Positions 39,312-45,307 of a stretch of 64,000 bases of DNA are shown here, one piece after another (positions within the stretch are counted from its first letter, which is position 1; every line of letters begins with the position of its first letter). The stretch lies in IMG/VR virus record IMGVR_UViG_3300008954_002687, positions 37,444-101,443 of that record. One strand, written 5' to 3'. The notes below the pieces were generated by a model. That model saw nothing but the letters and a program-made list of their open reading frames with translations. It made no database searches and had not been told where the DNA came from. Both the position numbers and the translations under genes were made by a program. The DNA is from a virus.

Positions 39312-40745
39312 ATGGCGTTCCGCAAGATAGGAGAAAACGACTTCTTTCTTAACACGATGAAGGCGCAGCCGCATAATAAGTTTTTCATTTTCGACACTTA
39401 CGTATACTATAATAACGAGTCGTTAGTGACGGGATCCTCCGGCAACCGGAACACGGGCTCGCAAGCACGCACAGTAAAGAATGTCCCTCGCGGCTTCGTT
39501 AGTCTATATGAATACAACATAGATCGCCCCCATTCAGGTAACGTGGGAAGATCGAACTGGGCGAACCGAAACATCGCCGGCGGCGGAAAGACCGCTGCAG
39601 TGATCGAGGGTCCGGTAGCGTTCGGCTACCCCGGCGGCGTTATGGGGCTTCATTCATCCGCAAGCTATAATGCATTGAAGCAAGCCTATGACGACACCAC
39701 CGAGCCCGTCACATTCTTGCCAAACAACGGCACGATATACGCATATATTTCAAAAGACAGCGCCCGCTCGTCCTTCAAAACAGTAGCGCCAGTTTCATAT
39801 AATACTGAATATTCCTACGGCGCAGTCCAATCGTTCCAATATCCTCTGTCCTCGTCCATTACACGCGAGTATATCGAAACCCCCTCCTCTTCAGCAGGGG
39901 TCTACAATAAGCACTACGTCGCGTTACGGAATCGCTTAAACTTTTACGGCGCCAGAAGCCAGCAATATATTGTGAAGGGACCCACTTGGGACAAAGACAC
40001 TCAAACCCTTAATATGATTCACATTCCATCTATTTTCTATGGAACGAAAATTGAACCCGGCACCGTCTCCTTGAAATTCTACTGGACAGGCTCGTTAGTT
40101 GCCGAGTTAAGAGATGATCGTCGCAACGGAGAGCTTATTCAACAATCAGATACTGACGATGGAACGGGCGTACTCGGATACAGTGGAAGTTGTGCTGGGG
40201 TTGTTATGTATGACGAAGGAATCGTTATTTTAACTGGCTCGTGGGATATGAGCGATCAAACTGCAAGGCTAATTGATGCCTCCGCGGTCAAACCCAAATG
40301 GATCTATTGGGGCGTTGGAGCAAATGACGGGACCGTGAAAGGTTCTGGTGGCATAGACTCAACATTTGCCAATGTCTCCTTCGACATGTCCTTTAAGGGC
40401 AATACCGAAACTCAGGTGATGACACTTTTTGCGCATGCGCGCCGCGGCGAGGCAAACTATTCCAATAATCCAACTTTTCTAAAATTTGGACAAGAGAAAG
40501 TTAACTACACGTCATCTCATGTATATCAAGAAAATCCAAATCTGCTGATGAAGAACACCGTTAGCTCAAGCTTCGGCACGACCAATAATTTTGATTATAC
40601 GTCTTCGTTCGAAAGGCAGGTATACATTTCGCGCATCGGAGTATATGACAAAAGCAAGAATTTAATTGGATTGGCAACACTTTCAAATCCAATTTTAAAA
40701 AAAGAAGATCAAAGCTATACATTCAAATTGAAGATGGATGTATAA
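39312..40745 (+). CDS. Structural protein, partner of the preceding gene (477 aa)
   Basis: Begins three bases after the previous stop. The N-terminus (MAFRKIGENDFFLNTMKAQP) is followed by Tyr/Asn/Gly-rich beta-type sequence. The C-terminal ~90 residues match the previous protein in order and spacing (Asn-Tyr-Ser-x-Asn-Pro-Thr, then YISRIGVYDKSKNLIGLATL and SNPILKK). The pair probably arose by duplication with replacement of the N-terminal region. It is the last large structural gene before the nucleic-acid enzyme cluster. Function beyond structure unknown. Confidence 0.52.
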   Translation: MAFRKIGENDFFLNTMKAQPHNKFFIFDTYVYYNNESLVTGSSGNRNTGSQARTVKNVPRGFVSLYEYNIDRPHSGNVGRSNWANRNIAGGGKTAAVIEGPVAFGYPGGVMGLHSSASYNALKQAYDDTTEPVTFLPNNGTIYAYISKDSARSSFKTVAPVSYNTEYSYGAVQSFQYPLSSSITREYIETPSSSAGVYNKHYVALRNRLNFYGARSQQYIVKGPTWDKDTQTLNMIHIPSIFYGTKIEPGTVSLKFYWTGSLVAELRDDRRNGELIQQSDTDDGTGVLGYSGSCAGVVMYDEGIVILTGSWDMSDQTARLIDASAVKPKWIYWGVGANDGTVKGSGGIDSTFANVSFDMSFKGNTETQVMTLFAHARRGEANYSNNPTFLKFGQEKVNYTSSHVYQENPNLLMKNTVSSSFGTTNNFDYTSSFERQVYISRIGVYDKSKNLIGLATLSNPILKKEDQSYTFKLKMDV

Positions 40746-41087
40746 ATGAAGCCCATTGTAATTTTAGCACCAAGGTTTCTCAAAGCGATATCGTGGGTAA
40801 TCGATATCTGCGCCATTACCCTATATCCCTTTATAATTGCGCGAGAAGAAATGTCCGAAGACGTTTTAAATCACGAAAGTATACATATCGCTCAACAAAA
40901 AGAATTACTTGTGGTATTCTTTTATATATTGTATGGCTGGGACCACCTAAGAGGCTTTGTGAAATACAGAGACAAAAACAAAGCATATTTTCAGATTAGA
41001 TTTGAACAAGAAGCTTACGAACACATGTATACGCAAACTTATTTAGACACTCGACAGTCATATAGCTGGAAAAACTACAAGGTATAA
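40746..41087 (+). CDS. Small membrane-associated metalloprotease-like protein (HEXXH)
   Basis: 113 residues starting directly after the previous stop (TAAATG). An N-terminal hydrophobic segment (about residues 10-31) is followed by LNHESIHIAQQKELL, where His43-Glu44-x-x-His47 is a zinc-protease HEXXH motif. A second hydrophobic stretch (VVFFYILYGW) and a conserved-looking FEQEAYE near residue 86-92 could give the third zinc ligand. Small proteins with this N-H-E-x-I-H-x-x-Q-Q pattern occur in bacteria and phages, mostly uncharacterised. It may act on envelope or membrane proteins. Catalytic activity is inferred from the motif only. Confidence 0.55.
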   Translation: MKPIVILAPRFLKAISWVIDICAITLYPFIIAREEMSEDVLNHESIHIAQQKELLVVFFYILYGWDHLRGFVKYRDKNKAYFQIRFEQEAYEHMYTQTYLDTRQSYSWKNYKV

Positions 41088-41088
41088 A

Positions 41089-41655
41089 ATGATTTTAGGG
41101 GTTGACATTTCAACCAGCATCACTGGCTTTGCTATTGTTGCTGACGACCAGATTCTTTATTATGATTCAGTTGATTTGAGGAAGTATAAGGATATATTTG
41201 AAAAGACTATTGTGTTGAAAGAAAAGCTTTTAGACTTGTTCGAGATGTACCAGTGCGATAATGAAGCCTTTGTGGGATCCTCAGAATATCCCATTGAACA
41301 CATTTATATTGAGCAGTCTCTTCATATGTTCATGGGCGGAAAATCGTCCGCCAAAACCCTATCAACTCTCACTCGCTTTAATGGAATCGTATCGTGGTTA
41401 ATTTATGAATTGTTTGAGATCAAACCAAAGTTCATTGGCGCCTCATCCGCACGCAAGCAAGCTGGCATTAAAGTCCCGAGAGGACAAAAGGCAAAACAAG
41501 TTGTGCTGCAGCACTTATTGGAGAATGAGCCAGCATTTAGTATTGAGTATACCAAGCACGGAAACCCGAAGCCAGAGTCCTATGATAGGGCTGATGCTAT
41601 CATAGTTGCCAAAGCTGGCTATAGGGTAGAACAAAATAATCAAGAAAAAGCTTGA
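41089..41655 (+). CDS. RuvC-like Holliday-junction resolvase / RNase H-fold nuclease
   Basis: 188 residues. Acidic residues sit where the RuvC family needs them: Asp5 in LGVDISTSITGFAI, a Glu in IEHIYIEQSL near residue 67, and the C-terminal pair in ESYDRADAIIVAKAGYR (about residues 162-178). The middle helix with SSAKTLSTLTRFNG is also typical. Such phage enzymes resolve branched recombination and replication intermediates before packaging, a role played by a different nuclease (gp49) in T4. The primase and SbcDC genes nearby support a DNA-metabolism role. Confidence 0.78.
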   Translation: MILGVDISTSITGFAIVADDQILYYDSVDLRKYKDIFEKTIVLKEKLLDLFEMYQCDNEAFVGSSEYPIEHIYIEQSLHMFMGGKSSAKTLSTLTRFNGIVSWLIYELFEIKPKFIGASSARKQAGIKVPRGQKAKQVVLQHLLENEPAFSIEYTKHGNPKPESYDRADAIIVAKAGYRVEQNNQEKA

Positions 41656-41680
41656 CGAGCTATTTAAACGATGTTAATAT
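41652..41680 (+). promoter_or_regulatory. Sigma70-like promoter before the FKBP gene
   Basis: TTGACG at 41652-41657 and TAATAT at 41675-41680 are separated by exactly 17 bases. They overlap the end of the RuvC-like gene and precede ATG 41717 by 36 bases. A small hairpin-capable repeat (GATGA-TCTT-TCATC) lies between the -10 and the ribosome site TAGGAG. This is a good match to the host housekeeping consensus and unlike the octamers in the structural region. Confidence 0.68.
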
Positions 41681-41716
41681 ACATAAGATGATCTTTCATC
41701 ATACCTAGGAGATAAA

Positions 41717-42271
41717 ATGAAAGTAACAAATGGACATAACGTAAAAGTCCACTACAGGGGTACCCTCACTGATGGTACCGAATTTGATAATTCGCGGGTA
41801 CGCGGCGAGACACTCGATTTTGAAATCGGTTCTGGTCGCATGATTCTCGGATTTAACAACGCAGTTGTTGGAATGAGTGTGGGGGAGACAAAGACGTTTA
41901 CTCTCGCACCGGACGAGGCGTACGGTCTACGTAATCCGAACGCCTTCCAGCCAGTACCGAAGACGGCATTTGGTCCAGATTTCGAGTTTTTAGTTGGCGA
42001 AACTATTCAAGGAAATGGTCCTGCAGGTCCTTTCCTTGCTAAGATTCACGAACTTCAAGAAGACAATGTGATTCTGGACATGAACCATCCCCTCGCTGGC
42101 GAAGAACTCACCTTTGAGATTGAGTTGATGTCTGCCGAGTCCGAGACTACCACCGCTAACTGGTCTGCTTCAATGAAAAAAGCAGAGCTTCTAGAGGTTG
42201 CAAAGTCCCGTGGGTTGCCAGTCAACACCAAGTCCACAAAGGCTCAGATTATCCAAGCACTTGGAGCTTGA
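41717..42271 (+). CDS. SlyD-type FKBP peptidyl-prolyl isomerase with C-terminal SAP-like domain
   Basis: 184 residues. Residues 1-145 are an FKBP of the SlyD type with an insert-in-flap domain: VKVHYRGTLTDGTEFDNS, GSGRMILGFNNAVVGMSVGE, DEAYGLRN, and the closing DMNHPLAGEELTFEIELM. The last ~33 residues (KKAELLEVAKSRGLPVNTKS and TKAQIIQAL) look like a SAP/helix-extension-helix nucleic-acid-binding motif, not usual for SlyD, which normally ends in a metal-binding His-rich tail. It may be a folding helper for phage proteins held near DNA or nucleoprotein. It has its own sigma70-like promoter, ribosome site AGGAG and a downstream terminator, so it forms a single-gene unit. Confidence 0.85.
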   Translation: MKVTNGHNVKVHYRGTLTDGTEFDNSRVRGETLDFEIGSGRMILGFNNAVVGMSVGETKTFTLAPDEAYGLRNPNAFQPVPKTAFGPDFEFLVGETIQGNGPAGPFLAKIHELQEDNVILDMNHPLAGEELTFEIELMSAESETTTANWSASMKKAELLEVAKSRGLPVNTKSTKAQIIQALGA

Positions 42272-42290
42272 TTAATTCTGATCGGCAAAT

Positions 42291-42317
42291 AAAACCTCGC
42301 TTCGGCGGGGTTTTTTT
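42291..42317 (+). terminator. Intrinsic terminator after the FKBP gene
   Basis: AAAACCTCGC (42291-42300), TTCG tetraloop, then GCGGGGTTTT with one G-T wobble in the stem and a run of seven T ending at 42317. A classic rho-independent terminator with a stable UUCG loop, 20 bases after the FKBP stop. It separates the FKBP unit from the primase promoter just downstream. The clearest terminator in the window. Confidence 0.9.
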
Positions 42318-42319
42318 GC

Positions 42320-42348
42320 TTGACAGCCAAGCCACCATATGTTAGATT
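42320..42348 (+). promoter_or_regulatory. Sigma70-like promoter before the primase gene
   Basis: TTGACA (42320-42325), 17-base spacer, TAGATT (42343-42348), just after the terminator and 14 bases before ATG 42363. The consensus -35 and optimal spacing make it a strong candidate for host-polymerase transcription, probably early or middle. Confidence 0.7.
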
Positions 42349-42362
42349 GTATATGAGGGCAT

Positions 42363-43301
42363 ATGAATAAGAAAGAAGCGAAGAAGATCCTACATGCAGC
42401 AATTGGAAACTACGCAGACAAAGGCAGCGAACTACTTTTCGCGTGCCCGGTCTGCAATCACCACAAGCGTAAGTTCTCTGTTAATCTCGATAAAGGTTTT
42501 TATAAGTGCTGGGTTTGTGATTATCGCGGTCGCAATCTTAGGCGTGTTGTTAGGCGTTTTGGTTCGTATACACAACTACAGAAATGGGACGAAATTACGA
42601 ACAGGTCAGATCTTGAGAGATTTGCTGATCTCTTTATGGAACCAGAGCGTCGAGAAGACGCGGAAAAACCGGAACTCCCGGAAGAATTCGTAAGCCTCTG
42701 TTCGGACAATATCCCCGCCACAGGCATGTATGCGCTTAGATATTTACAAAAGCGCGGACTTACCAAGACGGATATTCTTAAATGGAAAATTGGATATTGT
42801 TTTAGCGGAGAATATCGTAATAGGATTGTTATTCCTTCTTTTGACAGCGAAGGAGACGTAAGTTACTTTGTTGCGAGAGCCTATAACGGCGACTCATACA
42901 AGTATAAGAACCCGAAGGCTTCAAAGAATATTGTATTTAATGAACTATATATCGATTGGAACAAAGACTTAGTTTTAGTCGAAGGAATTTTTGATGCTAT
43001 TATCGCCGGAAACGCTGTACCTATCTTGGGTAGCACGTTACGAACTGGTTCCGAACTGGTCCGAAAAATCGTCACAAACGATACCCCAATCTACATCGCC
43101 CTCGACCCCGATGCGCGAGACAAAGAAAACAAAATCATCAAAACACTTCTTAAATATGATATCGAAATGTATAAGATCGATGTTTCGGACTACGAAGACG
43201 TAGGGTCCATGTCGAAAGAAGTTTTCGAAGAAAGAAAAAAGAACGCTGTATTTATAGATAATGACAACTATTTACTGTTGAATTTGCTATCAGCACTATA
43301 A
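42363..43301 (+). CDS. DNA primase (zinc finger plus Toprim), DnaG/gp61-like
   Basis: 312 residues. A zinc ribbon is seen near the N-terminus (CPVCNHHKRKFS ... YKCWVCDYRG, about residues 25-55), then a region resembling the RNA-polymerase domain (RNRIVIPSFDSEGDVSYFVA, YKYKNPKASKN) and a Toprim-type block with LVLVEGIFDAIIA (about 203-215) and YIALDPDAR (about 244-252). It would prime lagging-strand synthesis, with a helicase not seen in the window. It is shorter than bacterial DnaG and near the T4 gp61 size. It has its own promoter and a leader gene follows 10 bases after its stop. Confidence 0.82.
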   Translation: MNKKEAKKILHAAIGNYADKGSELLFACPVCNHHKRKFSVNLDKGFYKCWVCDYRGRNLRRVVRRFGSYTQLQKWDEITNRSDLERFADLFMEPERREDAEKPELPEEFVSLCSDNIPATGMYALRYLQKRGLTKTDILKWKIGYCFSGEYRNRIVIPSFDSEGDVSYFVARAYNGDSYKYKNPKASKNIVFNELYIDWNKDLVLVEGIFDAIIAGNAVPILGSTLRTGSELVRKIVTNDTPIYIALDPDARDKENKIIKTLLKYDIEMYKIDVSDYEDVGSMSKEVFEERKKNAVFIDNDNYLLLNLLSAL

Positions 43302-43311
43302 GGAGAACAGC

Positions 43312-43824
43312 ATGTCCAGATGGGGAAAACCAAGAAAAAACGTCAGGAGAATCGACCCACGATACTTTATGGATGAGAAGGCAGAAGTAATCAAGGAAGA
43401 AAAAGAAGTCACGCGCATGAAGGAGATTGCTGGCGTAGGCGCCGGCGCACCGTCGCCCTCCGCACGTCGAACCCCACGATTACAAACTCGCGAACCTGAC
43501 ATGACACAAGCACAAGAGCTTGCTCAAGTCCTCGCCCAAAGTCCGGCAGTCATGGCTGCTGTACAACAGGCAGCGAAGGATCCCGAAGTCCAAGCCGCTG
43601 CGCAGGAAGGTGCAGCGGAGGCAGACGCAATGCAAGAAGGCGACGGGGTGCTTGGGGGTAATCCATTATCGGATGCAGCCCTAGCTACCGGACTCGGCGC
43701 CGGCGGAATCATGATGATCGGCGCTGCAGCAGTCGCCACGCCGGCAGTATTTGCGCTGGGATTAACCGGAGGCGTGGCGTTAATGGCAATCGGAATATTA
43801 GTTAGCCAGATCGTCGAACAGTAG
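43312..43824 (+). CDS. Leader-C protein with hydrophobic C-terminus (putative internal head protein)
   Basis: 170 residues after a good ribosome site (AAGGAGAACAGC). The N-terminus carries IDPRYFMDEKAEVIKEE (residues 14-30), almost the same as in the gene at 51628 (IDPRYFMDEKTDIIKEE). The middle is Ala/Gln-rich and helical. The last ~55 residues hold two hydrophobic, Gly/Ala-rich segments (LGAGGIMMIGAAAVATPAVF and GGVALMAIGILVSQIV) that could insert into a membrane. No signal peptide. The shared leader with an I-K-E site suggests targeting to the prohead and possible ejection, with the hydrophobic tail perhaps acting on the host membrane. Inference only. Confidence 0.6.
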   Translation: MSRWGKPRKNVRRIDPRYFMDEKAEVIKEEKEVTRMKEIAGVGAGAPSPSARRTPRLQTREPDMTQAQELAQVLAQSPAVMAAVQQAAKDPEVQAAAQEGAAEADAMQEGDGVLGGNPLSDAALATGLGAGGIMMIGAAAVATPAVFALGLTGGVALMAIGILVSQIVEQ

Positions 43825-43839
43825 CTAAGGAATAAACAA

Positions 43840-43980
43840 GTGAAAATCACCAAATCCCGACTTAAAGATATTATCGAAGAAGAGCTTAGTAATTATTTGT
43901 CCAACATATACAAATGGTGCCCCTCGGGAAGCAAATGTTCTCCGGAGAAGAAAAAGACAAAGTGGTGGAAAGGAAGATGA
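43840..43980 (+). CDS. 46-residue leader-A miniprotein
   Basis: A GTG start at 43840, preceded by AAGGAATAAACAA, opens a 46-codon frame that ends with TGA 43978-43980. The product begins MKITKSRLKDIIEEELSNYL, the same leader as six longer proteins in the window, and continues with a small Cys-containing basic tail (CPSGSKC, then KKKTKWWKGR). Its stop overlaps the next ATG (ATGA). Nearly half the protein is leader, so the payload is a ~30-residue basic peptide. It could be a minimal packaged peptide or a degenerated longer gene. The conserved leader and coupling argue that it is translated. Confidence 0.6.
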   Translation: MKITKSRLKDIIEEELSNYLSNIYKWCPSGSKCSPEKKKTKWWKGR

Positions 43981-44891
43981 AGATCACAAAAACGCAGCTT
44001 AAACAAATCATCAAAGAAGAGCTAAGTTCGATAGAGGATCTTGAAGCCCGGCTTGCCGGCATGGATGCGCGCAGAGACGACGACACTCAGAAAGTCAAAC
44101 ACAGAGACGCTAGAGACGAGCTAAATGAAATAGCCCGAACCCTACAACAAATGTTTGAGTTGTCAAACCTTATGGTGCAGAAGAAGTCAGAACACTTTCA
44201 GAACACAACTGTTTATGGGTTACCCATCCGAGAACAAGGTGCCCTTAAGGAGTTGGCTGATATTACTAGAGAATACGCCAAGCATGTAAAAGGTGCCGAA
44301 TCAGAGCCAGTGACTGAAGGTCGAGGATCTGGGCATTCTGAAGTCTTAAGGCATACAAACGATGCAGTCGAGCGTATAATTAAGAAGGTTGGCTCACTAG
44401 GAGATGAGCTTGTATCCGGCGCCACTCGCGGAGGACCGTACGAGAGGATGCCAGTTGACATGTATATAGATGGCTTCGACAACTACGACGAACCCCGAAA
44501 AGTGCTCAGAGAACAAGCATTAAAATTGCGATTCGCGATTGAATATGGTTTAGATCGCCCGGTACCACCCGGGATTAGAGATAGGCTTAAAAAAGAGATC
44601 AAATCGGGATTCCTTAGTAATATGCGCGGACTTAAATCAACATATAGAGAACACATGCTGAAGATCGTTAAAGAGGAAGTCGAAGCCGCACTGGAGGAGA
44701 AAAAGATGCAAGAAGCCCCCTCAGAAGAAAAGGATGATTGGATCCAAGATGCAGAAAAAGATATTGAAAAGAGCGGCACAGAAGGTGTCTGCACCGGCGA
44801 TAAGTTTGGCGGACCTACTTGCAAGCCGGGAACGAAGAGATATAATCTAGCCAAAACATTCCGCAAGATGGCAAAGGACAAAAAGAAATGA
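43977..44891 (+). CDS. Leader-A protein, helical (putative internal head protein, 304 aa)
   Basis: I choose ATG 43977, after GGAAAGGAAG, because it puts MKITKTQLKQIIKEE at the N-terminus as in the sister proteins. An upstream in-frame start at 43914 lies inside the 46-residue gene. The body is highly charged and helical, including DLEARLAGMDARRDDDTQKV and a run of amphipathic helices. The end (CTGDKFGGPTCKPGTKRYNL and AKTFRKMAKDKKK) is basic with two cysteines. No known enzyme domain. The I12-K-E14 leader fits a prohead-protease cleavage site. It overlaps the following leader gene by four bases. Function unknown. Confidence 0.62.
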   Translation: MKITKTQLKQIIKEELSSIEDLEARLAGMDARRDDDTQKVKHRDARDELNEIARTLQQMFELSNLMVQKKSEHFQNTTVYGLPIREQGALKELADITREYAKHVKGAESEPVTEGRGSGHSEVLRHTNDAVERIIKKVGSLGDELVSGATRGGPYERMPVDMYIDGFDNYDEPRKVLREQALKLRFAIEYGLDRPVPPGIRDRLKKEIKSGFLSNMRGLKSTYREHMLKIVKEEVEAALEEKKMQEAPSEEKDDWIQDAEKDIEKSGTEGVCTGDKFGGPTCKPGTKRYNLAKTFRKMAKDKKK

Positions 44892-45226
44892 AGATTACAA
44901 AAGAACAATTGCGTAAGATTATCGCGGAAGAGGTCGCCAATGAAGGCGTCGTGAAAAAGCCTTTCGATGACTCCATGATCACTCACGATGATTATGAGCA
45001 GTCTGACGAGCCTTCTCGCGACGATACTGGCGAGCCTCCTCTTACACAACGATCACAACGCAAACTTAACCACAATCATATGCTGGCGAGAATTAACGAC
45101 GCAAAGCTTTACCTTCAACAACAAGGCGATCCAGTAGCGTCAGAGCTTTCTCAAGAGTTAGATCAGGTAATATACAGCATGGAACTGTTAAGTGATTATT
45201 TTATGGGCGATATGCCCTCTGAGTAA
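44888..45226 (+). CDS. Leader-A protein, small acidic (putative internal head protein, 112 aa)
   Basis: Starts MKITKEQLRKIIAEEVANEG. The I12-A-E14 triplet equals the I-A-E form of the T4 gp21 cleavage site, the closest match in the set. The body has an acidic, disordered-looking middle and a helical C-terminal half (ARINDAKLYLQQQGDPVASE). It overlaps the preceding gene (ATGA junction) and is followed by an 81-base regulatory gap. No enzymatic motif, cysteine or membrane segment. A small packaged protein or scaffold is suggested by the leader and not shown by the body. Confidence 0.6.
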   Translation: MKITKEQLRKIIAEEVANEGVVKKPFDDSMITHDDYEQSDEPSRDDTGEPPLTQRSQRKLNHNHMLARINDAKLYLQQQGDPVASELSQELDQVIYSMELLSDYFMGDMPSE

Positions 45227-45242
45227 TGGCACAAAAAAATAC

Positions 45243-45271
45243 TTGACAGCCTCTACTGAACAAGATATACT
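45243..45271 (+). promoter_or_regulatory. Sigma70-like promoter before SbcDC
   Basis: TTGACA (45243-45248), 17-base spacer, TATACT (45266-45271): the best consensus promoter in the window. It lies 36 bases before the TTG start of the SbcDC gene and is largely covered by a 37-base palindrome, which suggests control by a binding protein. Confidence 0.75.
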
Positions 45272-45285
45272 TGTATAGTAGAGGC
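45249..45285 (+). promoter_or_regulatory. 37-base near-perfect palindrome over the SbcDC promoter (operator candidate)
   Basis: Left arm 45249-45264 (GCCTCTACTGAACAAG) and right arm 45270-45285 (CTTGTATAGTAGAGGC) pair at 14 of 16 positions around a 5-base centre (ATATA). The centre is inside the -10 box and the left arm begins right after the -35. There is no T-run after it, so it is not an intrinsic terminator. It fits a dimeric repressor site. The right arm is probably transcribed, but most of the left arm is not, so an mRNA hairpin is less likely. Confidence 0.6.
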
Positions 45286-45307
45286 ACATTTGTGCTCGGA
45301 GGGAAGT

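Noticed and set aside
4983-40745. Tail sheath, tail tube, tape-measure or major capsid genes among the large unknown proteins
   Set aside because: None of the unknown proteins shows a recognisable sheath, tube or capsid pattern; assigning these names by size or position alone would be guesswork.
43914-43976. Upstream start for the 304-residue leader protein
   Set aside because: It would overlap the 46-codon gene and displace the conserved leader from the N-terminus; ATG 43977 has a better ribosome site.
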